A DNA stretch of 64,000 nucleotides from Algibacter sp045066735. Lineage in GTDB: Bacteria > Bacteroidota > Bacteroidia > Flavobacteriales > Flavobacteriaceae. Where the stretch lies: NCBI RefSeq assembly GCF_045066735.1, contig NZ_JBISHH010000025.1, forward strand, positions 186,001 to 250,000. Reading direction: 5' to 3'. A program made the translations under genes and the position numbers. A model generated the notes under the pieces. That model saw nothing but the letters and a program-made list of their open reading frames with translations, did no database searches and had not been told where the DNA came from. Below are positions 42,845-51,441 of the stretch, piece after piece; the first letter of the stretch is position 1; each line of letters opens with the position of its first letter.

Positions 42845-43397
42845 TTACACAATTTTTAGTTCCTAATAATCCATATCTCTTACCACTAATGATAACGTAG
42901 TTTGCTCTAATTTTTCCATTATCATACCATAGTTTTTGAGAGCCTTCCTCTTGTCCGTTTAAATAATGAGCCAAATGAAATAAAAAGCCATCGCTATTCC
43001 ATTCTTTTAATTCGCCTTCATAGGCATCATTTTTAGCGGTATATTCAAACCTTTTATTTCCGTTTTTCCAAAATGCAATTTGCTTCCCGTTTTTTTGTCC
43101 AGACGAATAATGACGTAATTCCTTTAACTTATTGTTGGTATACCATTTTTTTGATGTATCTTCTTTTAAGCCATTGTAATAACCTTCTAATAAAAGAGTA
43201 TCCGCAGTTTCTGGGTGTAGTTCGTAAACAAAACCTGAATAGATGCTACCTTCAGCATAAAGTAAACTTGCTTTTGTTATAGTTTTTGATCTTAAAACAA
43301 ATGAAACAGGAATGTTTTTAATAATGCCAGTTTCATTTGTTTTGTTTTTACAAGAACAAACACAAAAAATCAAGAAAAATAAATAGGCGTATTTCAT
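42813..43397 (-). CDS. YwqK-type MORN-repeat lipoprotein
   Basis: A 194-residue lipoprotein (lipobox Cys16, CVCSC). It has MORN-like repeats: GYYNGLKEDTSKKWYTNNKLKELRHY, GQKNGKQIAFWKNGNKRFEY, then AYEGELKEWNSDG and GQEEGSQKLWYDNGK. These are typical of the YwqK family, often named antitoxins although in Bacteroidota they are mostly secreted proteins of unknown role. Start overlaps the stop of the YHYH gene by 1 base, and its end overlaps the SCO start, so translation is coupled. No toxin partner is seen. Confidence 0.85.
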   Translation of the reverse strand: MKYAYLFFLIFCVCSCKNKTNETGIIKNIPVSFVLRSKTITKASLLYAEGSIYSGFVYELHPETADTLLLEGYYNGLKEDTSKKWYTNNKLKELRHYSSGQKNGKQIAFWKNGNKRFEYTAKNDAYEGELKEWNSDGFLFHLAHYLNGQEEGSQKLWYDNGKIRANYVIISGKRYGLLGTKNCVNVSDSIFINK

Positions 43398-44152
43398 TAC
43401 TGCGTTACAGTTCCAGGTGTTCCGTAATATCCGTTTCCGTTTATGTAAGGATCTGTATTAGTAATATGATAATGGTAAATTCCATCAGGATAATCTTCGG
43501 TAGCGTGACTATGGCCATGGTAGGCATCCAATCCGGTAACGTCTATTCCGTTTTCTTCAGGACCATAAACAGGAAAACCGTCTAATAGAAAACCAAGTAG
43601 GGCAGACTTTGTGGCTGTTACCGTTGTTAAATATAGTGGCTCAATATGATAGTGAAACGTTCCATTTCCTGTTGGATGCCCCCAGTATTTATCAAAACTT
43701 TGAAACTCATCGGTAAGTGGTTGGTTAGGTCCTGCATATTGATTAAAAAGAGGCACACCGTTTAAAGATACTCCTATGGCACCAAGTGGCGTAGCGGCTT
43801 GGTTAGTCGCTACTGTTGGGTTTAAAGGTATTTTAAAAGTATAATCGAATGAAGCGATGGTATTTGGGTTTTTTACAAAATCGTAGCCTTCAAAAGTAGT
43901 ACCACTAAAATCTTCGTATAATTCACTTGAAGTTGGGTAATACACACTTTTATGGTCTGGCATACCATTCGTGTTTATTGTAATATAAGTACCATCACTT
44001 GTAATACTTGTTGCGCCGTAAATTTTAAAATACACATCGGGAACTTCTATAGTTTCATTGGTTGTTACCTTATCGTCTTCACTACAACTAACTAGGCCTA
44101 AAAATATCATTATTATGGCTGCGATTTTAATATATTTTGCTTTCATATACAT
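43397..44152 (-). CDS. YHYH-domain lipoprotein
   Basis: A 251-residue lipoprotein (lipobox Cys23, GLVSC). The YHYH domain covers about 90-245: a first His motif GTFHYHIEP, then LLGFLLDGFPVYGPEE, HGHSHATEDYPDGIYHYHIT and a final GYYGTPG. The His-rich motifs suggest metal binding, but no function is proven for the family. The gene lies between the Lcl_C protein gene and the YwqK gene. Start may also be Met3 or so; the lipoprotein signal is kept in either case. Confidence 0.87.
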   Translation of the reverse strand: MYMKAKYIKIAAIIMIFLGLVSCSEDDKVTTNETIEVPDVYFKIYGATSITSDGTYITINTNGMPDHKSVYYPTSSELYEDFSGTTFEGYDFVKNPNTIASFDYTFKIPLNPTVATNQAATPLGAIGVSLNGVPLFNQYAGPNQPLTDEFQSFDKYWGHPTGNGTFHYHIEPLYLTTVTATKSALLGFLLDGFPVYGPEENGIDVTGLDAYHGHSHATEDYPDGIYHYHITNTDPYINGNGYYGTPGTVTQ

Positions 44153-44211
44153 TTTATTTTATTCGTTTATGTTGTTTGGGGTATATTAATATTATTTTAA
44201 ATATATAGTTT

Positions 44212-45396
44212 TTATTCTATTATTCTTACGCATCGTACAAAATTGTACACGTAACGAACATCTCCTTGTGGACCAAAAAACTGAGGAAAATTATTTTTAT
44301 TTCCACTTTTAGGGTCGCTTCTTTGGCAGCCTGCACCATGCACATCCATTAGAGTTCCTCTCATTTCTCCTTGTCCTTCGCCAAAAGCAATATAAGCAGC
44401 GCTAGCAGATGGGTTTCTACCATCTAAATGTGTTGTGCTAGTCCAGAAATAAGGGTATTGGCCAGATTTTCCTTTTGGATCATTTATTTCTGTTGTGTCG
44501 AATATCGGGTTTATAGCCGGAGAATTTGTTGTTTGAGGAGATCTTGAGTAATCTACAATACTTTGTAACGCTTTGGCATTGGGTAAACGCCAATCGTTAT
44601 AGTTTGCGAGTTCTAGGTTTTCTGCATAGTTTAAAGATGTTTCCCAATCTCGTCCTTTTCCATCATCTGCTTTTTGCCACATTAATCCGGTGGCATAATC
44701 GCTTATTGTACCATCTCCATTATCTATAAAATTGTTTTTTCCATATGCTGTGTTTCCTCTAACCATGCGAAAATACATAGTGTTTTTATCTCCGGTTCTG
44801 GGTTTGTATTTAGGATATCCTTTAATTCTTCCATCCACAAAATTAACACCAAAAACGGTGGCGTCTTTTCTCATGGTTTTACCTACGTATTCTGTTGCCG
44901 ACCAAGTTTGCGCATCAATTTCACGTTCACCAATACTTGTGTTTCCTAGTGGTTGATTAAAATATTCAGTATCAATAAACATATCTATGGTAGTAGCTCC
45001 TTTTACTTTTCCTGTAAATAAAATAAGTGAGTACAATTCTTTTATTGTTGGAACACGCCAATCTGTATGTTCTCCAAGATTTGAGTTTTTTGCTTTTACA
45101 AAGGCTTCTTCAAAAGTGATTTTTGTACCCATATTTTTTTCCCATACCAAGCCTGTAACATGGTCTGTAATCGTGCCGTCATTATTATCGGTGTAAGAAG
45201 GCTGATTACCAGTGTATGTAGCATCTTGCCCATAAAAAGGTTGAGCTTTGGTTGGTGCTGTTATTATGGCTGTATTACTATAAAATGCGTTTACACCTGT
45301 ATCTACAATAGGGTAGGTGGCTTGAGCTTTTACCACAGAAATAACCGAAACAAATAGGCCTAGTGCCGTAAACAGTTTTTTGCTATAATGTATCAT
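44212..45396 (-). CDS. Secreted protein with two Lcl_C (DUF1566) domains
   Basis: A 394-residue secreted protein (signal peptide to about residue 25, VVKAQ). Two tandem Lcl C-terminal/DUF1566 domains are evident. The first is at about 70-205 (DNNDGTITDHVTGLVWEKN, TDWRVPTIKELYSLI, WSATEY). The second is at about 215-390 (DNGDGTISDYATGLMWQKA, NDWRLPNAKALQSIV, FWTSTTH). The fold is C-type-lectin-like, a binding module of surface proteins. It is first in a run Lcl_C, YHYH, YwqK, SCO, directly downstream of a LytS/LytTR pair, and may be its target. Confidence 0.88.
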   Translation of the reverse strand: MIHYSKKLFTALGLFVSVISVVKAQATYPIVDTGVNAFYSNTAIITAPTKAQPFYGQDATYTGNQPSYTDNNDGTITDHVTGLVWEKNMGTKITFEEAFVKAKNSNLGEHTDWRVPTIKELYSLILFTGKVKGATTIDMFIDTEYFNQPLGNTSIGEREIDAQTWSATEYVGKTMRKDATVFGVNFVDGRIKGYPKYKPRTGDKNTMYFRMVRGNTAYGKNNFIDNGDGTISDYATGLMWQKADDGKGRDWETSLNYAENLELANYNDWRLPNAKALQSIVDYSRSPQTTNSPAINPIFDTTEINDPKGKSGQYPYFWTSTTHLDGRNPSASAAYIAFGEGQGEMRGTLMDVHGAGCQRSDPKSGNKNNFPQFFGPQGDVRYVYNFVRCVRIIE

Positions 45397-45492
45397 CTCT
45401 TTGTGTTTAGTATTAACTTACTACAAAGAACTTAAAGTGACGAGTGAAAAAAAAGTAATATCAACGGAAGGAGGTATTTAATCAATGGAATT

Positions 45493-46209
45493 TTAACTAA
45501 AAAAATTATTGCTAATAAATTCCTTAAATTGATCTATGTAAGTGTCGCTAACTACAATAAATCTTTTGTCGCTGTAAATAATTCGGTTGCGTTCTACGGT
45601 AACAATATGGTTGAGGTTTACAATGAAGGAACGATGAATACGCATAAAATTTCCCTGTGGTAATACTTCTTCAATATTTTTAAGACGGATTAATGTTTTT
45701 ACCGGTGCACTATTTATCAAATGAATACAGACGTATTCTTTTTGAGATTCTAGATATTCTATATCGTTAAAATTAATTCGGATGTGTTTTTGCCCAGATT
45801 TAATGAACAGGTAATCGCCCGTCTTTTTAATTTCAGTTTTAACTAGCTTATCTTTTTTTATAAAATCTTCAGCTTTGGTAGATGCAGATAAGAAATCATT
45901 ATATTCAATTGGCTTTAGTAAATAATCTACAGCATTTACTTTATAGCCTTCTATGGCGTAATCGCTATAAGCTGTAGTGAAAATTATTTTAGGCGGATTT
46001 TTAAGTGATTTAGCCAATTCCATGCCACTGATATCTGGCATATTAATATCCAAAAACATTAAATCTACAGTATTAGTTTCTAAGTATTCCGTTACTAATG
46101 ATGCATTCGTGAATTTTGCTGAAAGTTGCAAAAATGGCGTTTGCTCAATGTAAGAAACAATTTGTCTCAATGCCAGAGGTTCATCGTCTACTGCTATACA
46201 GGTTGTCAT
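45493..46209 (-). CDS. LytTR-family response regulator
   Basis: A 238-residue DNA-binding response regulator. REC domain at 1-118: CIAVDDEPLAL (acidic pocket), LMFLDINMPDISG (acceptor Asp near 54), FTTAYSDYAIEGYKVNAVDYLLKP (Thr and Lys). LytTR domain at about 135-235 (YLFIKSGQKHIRINFNDIEYLESQKEYVCIH, FMRIHRSFIVNLNHI). Overlaps the kinase gene by 4 bases, so the two are translationally coupled. It probably binds upstream of the Lcl_C gene 97 bases downstream. Confidence 0.94.
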   Translation of the reverse strand: MTTCIAVDDEPLALRQIVSYIEQTPFLQLSAKFTNASLVTEYLETNTVDLMFLDINMPDISGMELAKSLKNPPKIIFTTAYSDYAIEGYKVNAVDYLLKPIEYNDFLSASTKAEDFIKKDKLVKTEIKKTGDYLFIKSGQKHIRINFNDIEYLESQKEYVCIHLINSAPVKTLIRLKNIEEVLPQGNFMRIHRSFIVNLNHIVTVERNRIIYSDKRFIVVSDTYIDQFKEFISNNFFS

Positions 46210-47315
46210 ATAGGTATTTTAATAGTTGAATTAAATATATTGTCGTGTTCTGTATGGGTAAATGTATAATTATTTTTGAAAAGTAATTTAAGTCGCTTTT
46301 CAGTGTTTTCTATACCTATCCCAGATTGTTCTGTAATTTTTTTCTTTTTATGTAAACTGTTGGATATATTAAATTCAAGCTCGTTTTTATGAATATATAA
46401 ATTAATATGAACGAATGATTTTTCATCATAGCTTATGCCGTATTTAAAAGCATTTTCGAGAATATTTGTGAAAAGAAATGAAGGAATAGTGATATCGGGT
46501 AGTTGTTCTGGTAAGTTGAATTGTATATCGATTTCTTCACTAAACCGCAGTTTCATGAGTTCAATATAGCTATTAATGAAATTTATTTCTTTTGTTAAAG
46601 TGGTTGGTGTTGCGTCCGATTCGTATAACAGATGGCGCATTAACACCGAAAGTTTAGCAATAGAACTTTTGGCTTCTTTTGTATCGAAATCAACCAGGGA
46701 ATGAATATTATTAAGCGTATTCATTAAAAAATGTGGACTAATTTGATTGCGTAAAAAAGCTAATTCGTTTTTAATATTTTCTTTTTCGATCTCTGCTTTT
46801 TGCTGCAGTCCCTGTGCCCATTTTACAGAAAGATTCATTCCGGTATCAAAACCAACCAATAAAATGGATAATAATATAAGGTTTATATAAGGTGGAGTTG
46901 AAGACATTGGTGCTTCGTAGTTTCCTGTTTTTCTCTCTTTAAATTCTTTATTAGAGTCAGGCAGTTGCAGTAAATTTTGCCCGTGTAATGGTGGTGCTTG
47001 TTGCGGGTTTTCCAGTTGTCGTATTGTTATGGAACCAATTACGGTTAGGGCTATTAATAGCGTTACAGAAATTATATATAAGGAAATTCGAGATTTAAAT
47101 AGAAACTGAGGAATTAAAATAATTCTGTTGATGCAAAATATAATGAGTAGCGGTAAGTAATCGAACCAGACATTAAAAATGATGTTCCAGTTTATTTTAT
47201 CTACGTTAATCCACTGAAAGAATAGTGGTGCCGTAAATAATAACAACCAAAAGGCTGAAATAAAACTGAACTCAAAAATCTTGGAATTACGTTTGTTTAA
47301 GAACTCTAGATTCAT
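46206..47315 (-). CDS. LytS/YehU-type sensor histidine kinase
   Basis: A 369-residue membrane kinase. About four membrane helices occupy residues 15-170, with a short Pro-rich loop between (NPQQAPPLHGQ). The His_kinase domain has the phosphoacceptor His in NQISPHFLMNTLNNIHSLVDF (about 195) and a HATPase region (ILENAFKYG, GIGIENTEKRL). No periplasmic sensory domain of note, so it probably senses within the membrane. Paired with the LytTR regulator by a 4-base overlap. Confidence 0.94.
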   Translation of the reverse strand: MNLEFLNKRNSKIFEFSFISAFWLLLFTAPLFFQWINVDKINWNIIFNVWFDYLPLLIIFCINRIILIPQFLFKSRISLYIISVTLLIALTVIGSITIRQLENPQQAPPLHGQNLLQLPDSNKEFKERKTGNYEAPMSSTPPYINLILLSILLVGFDTGMNLSVKWAQGLQQKAEIEKENIKNELAFLRNQISPHFLMNTLNNIHSLVDFDTKEAKSSIAKLSVLMRHLLYESDATPTTLTKEINFINSYIELMKLRFSEEIDIQFNLPEQLPDITIPSFLFTNILENAFKYGISYDEKSFVHINLYIHKNELEFNISNSLHKKKKITEQSGIGIENTEKRLKLLFKNNYTFTHTEHDNIFNSTIKIPI

Positions 47316-47526
47316 AATACTTTTTTAGGTTCTATTAAGATACGGTAAAACTGCAATTTTTATGTTTAGAATTCAAATGTTTTCAATGGAAATGCTGTTT
47401 GAGTCAATGGAAATTAGTTGTTGAGGTTGGGACGTTTTATTTAAGAGTAAAGGCGCGTAAATAATCTCTATGGCCGGTGTGCTTTTTGTTTTTTATTTAA
47501 ATTTTTTCTTCCCACAATTGCCGTAA

Positions 47527-47546
47527 TTTACATCTTTTGATGTAAA
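47527..47546. repeat. Perfect hairpin TTTACATC-TTTT-GATGTAAA
   Basis: An 8-base perfect stem with a four-base loop, 30 bases beyond the lpxD terminator. A T-run is lacking on the minus strand. It could be an operator for the kinase operon or a back-up terminator. Confidence 0.4.
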
Positions 47547-47576
47547 AACACCTCAGAATCGAATTATTCGCAAAAC

Positions 47577-47623
47577 AAAAAGGTTCACTCCATTCAAAAA
47601 ATTTCAAATAAAGTGAACCTTTT
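47577..47623 (-). terminator. Terminator of lpxD
   Basis: Arms AAAAGGTTCACT and AGTGAACCTTTT (12 bases, perfect) enclose a 22-base AT-rich loop. On the minus strand a TTTTTGTTTT tract follows. It lies just after the lpxD stop codon. Confidence 0.7.
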
Positions 47624-47637
47624 GTATAAATAAATTT

Positions 47638-48633
47638 TTATTTCTTAACTAATCTTCGCATAGCAACCCATTGTTTTAGCATATCACGAGCATCTTGCGC
47701 AGGATAACCTAAAACGGTTTGTCCGGCTTTTACATCGTTCATAACGCCAGATCCAGCACCTACGGTTGCTCCCGAATCAATGTTGGTATGGTCTTTAATA
47801 GAAGCACTTCCGCCAATAATAACACCATCTCCAAGTGTAACAGAACCTGCAAGACCACTATGTCCAGCCATAATACAAGATCGTCCCATAACACTATTGT
47901 GAGCCACCTGTACTAAATTATCAATTTTACAACCGTCGCCAATAATGGTCGAGCTAAATTTAGCGCGATCTACGCAAGAGTTTGCTCCAATTTCAACAAA
48001 ATGACCAATAATTACATTTCCTATTTGTGGTATTTTAACTAAGCCTCTACCATCGTCACTTGGTCTATATCCAAAACCATCGGCACCAATACTTACATTA
48101 GTATGGAAAATACAGTTACTACCAATAATACAACGTTCGCGAATTACGGTACCCGACCAAACAATGGTTTTATCACCTATAATGGTTTCGTCAAAAACAC
48201 AAACATTAGGGTATAGTATAACTTCGTTACCCAATTCTACATCTTTACCAACGTAGCAATTAGCGCCAATTTTACATCCGTTACCAATTTTTGCAGTTTC
48301 GTGTATAACCGCTGTTGGATGAATATCTGTATCAAAAACGGGTGCTGGTTGATTAAAAAGCTCCAATATTTTAGCCATAGCTAAATCGGCATTTTTCACT
48401 TTAATAATAGCGCGATTATCTCCTGGTTCAATTTTTAAATTATCATTTACAATAGCAGCACATGCTTTTGAGTCGGCCCAAAACTTTACGTATTTTACAC
48501 TTCCCACGAAAGTGATATGGTTATTATTTGCGTTTTGTAATTGTTCTGGTCCAGTAATATTTTGAGTAGTTTGGCCAACTAATTCGCCTTTCAATACCTC
48601 GTTAATTTCCTCAATTGTATATGATGTCTTCAA
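47638..48633 (-). CDS. lpxD: UDP-3-O-(3-hydroxyacyl)glucosamine N-acyltransferase LpxD
   Basis: A 331-residue lipid A enzyme that adds the N-linked hydroxyacyl chain. The N-terminal uridine-binding domain is at 1-100 (TFVGSVKYVKFW). The left-handed beta-helix of hexapeptide repeats is at about 105-300 (AKIGNGCKIGANCYVGKDVELG), with the catalytic His in VQVAHNSVMG (about 241). A short helical tail (MLKQWVAMRRL) closes it. It stands alone here, away from lpxC, fabZ and lpxA, so it may be a second copy beside one in the usual lpx cluster. Confidence 0.93.
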   Translation of the reverse strand: MKTSYTIEEINEVLKGELVGQTTQNITGPEQLQNANNNHITFVGSVKYVKFWADSKACAAIVNDNLKIEPGDNRAIIKVKNADLAMAKILELFNQPAPVFDTDIHPTAVIHETAKIGNGCKIGANCYVGKDVELGNEVILYPNVCVFDETIIGDKTIVWSGTVIRERCIIGSNCIFHTNVSIGADGFGYRPSDDGRGLVKIPQIGNVIIGHFVEIGANSCVDRAKFSSTIIGDGCKIDNLVQVAHNSVMGRSCIMAGHSGLAGSVTLGDGVIIGGSASIKDHTNIDSGATVGAGSGVMNDVKAGQTVLGYPAQDARDMLKQWVAMRRLVKK

Positions 48634-48789
48634 ATTTTATATAATTAGATTTGTTAGTAATCGTAAATCTAACGGAAAAAAAATAAAATAGTTCTAAAAG
48701 AAGAGATGTTTTTTCTGCGATGGACTTTGTATTTCGAATAAAAAGAGATGCTTAGTCTATATGCTTTAAAAGAAGGTAAGTGAAATCTA

Positions 48790-49962
48790 TTATTTCTTTA
48801 TTCTATTTTCATCGAAGGCAGAGGGTAATAATTTGGGGATAAATTTAATAACCAAAGGTAACAGTATGGCTCCACCTGGTAGTAAGAAAATCGCTAAACT
48901 TGGAATAGATTTAAAAATATCTAATAATTGATCGGTTACTTTTTTTTGCTCTTCTTTGGTCAAATCTCTAACGGTAGACTGTGTTAGTAATACCATAAGT
49001 TCTTTACTATCCTTGAGTTCTTGGTATAAACGTTTACTATTTCTAGTAATTAATTTAAAGACCATCTTGCTTGAGTTGTCGTAAAAACTGTGTACAATGT
49101 TTTTAGAGCTTAGTAGAGCAATATTACCTTTATTGGCTGTGTAAAATGTATTGACATTTTGTATAGATTGTTGAATACGATTAGTGTTCAGTTTTAAATC
49201 TTGCCCGAGTTTTACTAAAAACTGGTATTCTTTATCGTCAATAATAGCGTCGCTCCAAGATGCCATACAAGCAATATCTAGAATGTAATAAGCCTCCTTA
49301 GTCGTTTTTACCATAGACACAGCTGCATTATAGTCTATAAGTGTTTCATTTTGATAACGTAAAGACGATTCAAACAATTTAATTAAACTTTCATCATATT
49401 TGTTTTTAACGGCTTTGGCGTTTAAAACGTCTAAAGAGATAGAGGTAATGGCCGCTTCTAAATTTTTAAAATATTCAATTGAAATAGTTTCGTTTTTTAA
49501 ATACGCTTGGTAAGCCAAAACATCAATATAAAGTAGAGCGTTAATAACAAAGTAGTTGAAGTTTTTTGTTAAAACATTGGCGTCTATTTGTACGCGTTTA
49601 TGTATTATTTTTTCGAGTTGATCATTAGAAGTTTTACCGCCTAATAGCCCTTGAAAAAACGAATGTTTAGATTCTTTAATGGTATTGTAAAAACCAACAA
49701 CACTATCTACAAACTCCACTTTTGAGGTAGATTTTTTGTGGGTGTATAAAAAGGCTAGGCATAAATTGGTTTTACATACCTCTTCTTCCGTAAGGTCTTT
49801 ATTCTCGAAAGTTTGTTCCACAACTTGCAAATTACTTCCGTAAATAAAGCCAGAATCGCGTAATGCTTCATAAAAAGATTCTGTATCTATATTAAATAGC
49901 GCCTCTTTTGTACTAACATCTGTGAGCAATTTATTTATCCAACCTGCAGCCGATGGGTTCAT
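48790..49962 (-). CDS. LETM1-related biofilm-associated protein
   Basis: A 390-residue protein, mostly helical. At the C-terminus (about 345-385), LTKEEQKKVTDQLLDIFKSIPSLAIFLLPGGAILLPLVIKF is the LETM1-like hydrophobic segment seen in mitochondrial Letm1 and in a Bacteroidota family linked to biofilm. The N-terminal 330 residues contain acidic helices typical of TerB-like proteins (DIACMASWSDAIIDDKEYQFLVKLGQDLKL). No signal peptide. Monocistronic and divergent from the DUF4331 genes. Function in flavobacteria is poorly known. Confidence 0.83.
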   Translation of the reverse strand: MNPSAAGWINKLLTDVSTKEALFNIDTESFYEALRDSGFIYGSNLQVVEQTFENKDLTEEEVCKTNLCLAFLYTHKKSTSKVEFVDSVVGFYNTIKESKHSFFQGLLGGKTSNDQLEKIIHKRVQIDANVLTKNFNYFVINALLYIDVLAYQAYLKNETISIEYFKNLEAAITSISLDVLNAKAVKNKYDESLIKLFESSLRYQNETLIDYNAAVSMVKTTKEAYYILDIACMASWSDAIIDDKEYQFLVKLGQDLKLNTNRIQQSIQNVNTFYTANKGNIALLSSKNIVHSFYDNSSKMVFKLITRNSKRLYQELKDSKELMVLLTQSTVRDLTKEEQKKVTDQLLDIFKSIPSLAIFLLPGGAILLPLVIKFIPKLLPSAFDENRIKK

Positions 49963-49990
49963 TTAACTATCAATTTTAATATGCAGTAAA

Positions 49991-50003
49991 GATAAATTTT
50001 ATC
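49991..50003. promoter_or_regulatory. Palindrome GATAAA-T-TTTATC in the divergent spacer
   Basis: A perfect 13-base palindrome in the 156-base spacer between the LETM1-related and DUF4331 genes. Candidate operator only. No clear TAnnTTTG box is seen for the DUF4331 gene, so it may be read by an alternative sigma factor. Confidence 0.3.
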
Positions 50004-50118
50004 TGCAATAATTAGAAGGTTTTTTGTTTTAACATAATTTTAACAAAACCGCTCTAGTTGTTTCTTCGTAGGTATGGCTGAAATCAATAATTAACAGATT
50101 AACAAAAATTTCAAAATC

Positions 50119-50772
50119 ATGAAAAATTTAAAAACAGTATTAGGTATTGGAGTAGTAGCTGCGGCGAGCTTCTTCATTGTTGCAGCAGATCACATTGATG
50201 CTCCTGCAGTAAAAGGTGGAACAAGTGATATTACAGACTTTTATGCATTTCAAGCTGAAAACACAAATAACTTGGTGTTTGTAGCAAATGTGCAGGGTTT
50301 AATTAGTCCCGATGCAACAGCCGATGCTGCATTTGACGAAAGTGTTTTAGTAGAAGTTAATATTGATACCGATGGTGATAATATTGAAGATTTAGTAATT
50401 CAAGCTATTCCGAGAGACGGAAAAATGTACTTTTTTGGACCTGTAGCACCGTCGCAAACAGGACTTAATAGTACCATTGCAACTACAGCAACAAATACAG
50501 GTTGGGTAGATATTACTGCTTATGGTGAAGCAGCTATGACAGAAACAAATGCTATGGGAATGACATTTTTTGCAGGACCACGTGACGATCCGTTTTTTAT
50601 GGATTTTGCACAATACTCTGCGATTATTGCAGGTAATGCAACTAGTTTTAACGATCCAGGAGCCGATACATTTGCTGGCAGTAACGTAATGTCTATAGTT
50701 ATAGAAGTACCAAAAAGTATGATTGGTGGATCGGGAACTATTAACACTTGGGTAGAATCTAAAAAGAAATAA
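50119..50772 (+). CDS. Secreted DUF4331 protein
   Basis: A 217-residue exported protein (signal peptide to about residue 23, FIVAA). The mature start DHIDAPAVKGGTSDITDFYAFQAEN is the hallmark of DUF4331: a His-Asp motif and DITDFYAF. GPRDDPFFMDFAQ lies near 150-165, also conserved. It covers only the first half of the longer DUF4331 proteins of other phyla; a second small DUF4331-like protein follows 25 bases downstream, as if the family were split here. Role unknown. Confidence 0.87.
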   Translation: MKNLKTVLGIGVVAAASFFIVAADHIDAPAVKGGTSDITDFYAFQAENTNNLVFVANVQGLISPDATADAAFDESVLVEVNIDTDGDNIEDLVIQAIPRDGKMYFFGPVAPSQTGLNSTIATTATNTGWVDITAYGEAAMTETNAMGMTFFAGPRDDPFFMDFAQYSAIIAGNATSFNDPGADTFAGSNVMSIVIEVPKSMIGGSGTINTWVESKKK

Positions 50773-50797
50773 AAAACTAACTATTAAAATTATAATT

Positions 50798-51355
50798 ATG
50801 AAAACTATAAAAAGAATAAGTGTCGTATTTGCATTATCATTTCTAGCATTTAATTGCTCATCGGACGATGATAACAATACAATAGTAGATATGGAACCTG
50901 ATTTTTCAGGAACTTTTATGCAACAAGATCAAATGGGAAGACCTGCTGTTAATACAGTATTTGTATCAAGTGCGAGTAAAGATGACTTTAATGTAACCAT
51001 TCCTTCTGAACAAAATGCAGCATTTCAATCCATGTTTCAAACTAATTTAGAAGGGTTGAGTCCTGCTTATGCTAACGCAGGTGATAAAAACGCATTGCAA
51101 TTAGATGCAGCAACCTTTACTGGTTTGCTTGCAACAGATGTTTTAAATGTGTCTTTAGACGGTACAACAACATTTTACGATGGAACTAATGTTTTAACAG
51201 GCCGTGCTTTAGCTGATGATGTTATTACTGTAGAATTATTATTGATTTTTGGTGGTGAAGATTTTACTGAAAACCCACAACTTTCTAATGATAATGTAAG
51301 TGCTAATGATAAAGACTTTTTGCCCTCATTTCCTTACCTAGCTTCTCCTTGGTAG
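50798..51355 (+). CDS. DUF4331-like lipoprotein (companion of the preceding gene)
   Basis: A 185-residue lipoprotein (lipobox Cys20, AFNCSS). The motifs DQMGRPAVNTVF and a C-terminal GRALADDVITVELLLIFGG (with NDNVSANDKDFLPSFPYL) match the second half of DUF4331 proteins, including the GRPLDDDV-type segment. The N-terminal DFSGTF is not part of that family. It ends just before an intrinsic terminator. Together with the preceding gene it could form a two-part complex on the cell surface or in the periplasm. Confidence 0.8.
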   Translation: MKTIKRISVVFALSFLAFNCSSDDDNNTIVDMEPDFSGTFMQQDQMGRPAVNTVFVSSASKDDFNVTIPSEQNAAFQSMFQTNLEGLSPAYANAGDKNALQLDAATFTGLLATDVLNVSLDGTTTFYDGTNVLTGRALADDVITVELLLIFGGEDFTENPQLSNDNVSANDKDFLPSFPYLASPW

Positions 51356-51365
51356 AAGCTAATTT

Positions 51366-51409
51366 AGAGGTTGTTTAATTGTTCTTTTGAGCAACCTCTT
51401 ATTTTTTTT
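51366..51409 (+). terminator. Intrinsic terminator after the DUF4331 pair
   Basis: Stem AGAGGTTG / CAACCTCT (51366-51373, 51392-51399) followed by TATTTTTTTT, 11 bases after the stop codon. The TPR gene begins 33 bases later, so read-through or a separate start within the spacer is needed for its expression. Confidence 0.75.
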
Positions 51410-51441
51410 ATCTAAAGAAATTACACCTAAAAATCAAAATT

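Larger units (their letters stand above)
47316..47637. other. Intergenic region with two hairpins between lpxD and the kinase
   Basis: About 320 bases. The half near lpxD holds a terminator and a second perfect hairpin (both listed). The other half should contain the kinase promoter, but no clear TAnnTTTG box is seen on the minus strand. Confidence 0.5.

Noticed and set aside
42813..43397. YwqK gene as part of a toxin-antitoxin pair
   Set aside because: The family name is misleading: the protein is an exported lipoprotein and neither neighbour resembles a toxin.
50392..50877. Minus-strand open frame of 161 codons opposite the DUF4331 genes
   Set aside because: Composition is low-complexity (Cys, Ile, Asn-rich), it has no family motif and lies antisense to two well-supported genes.
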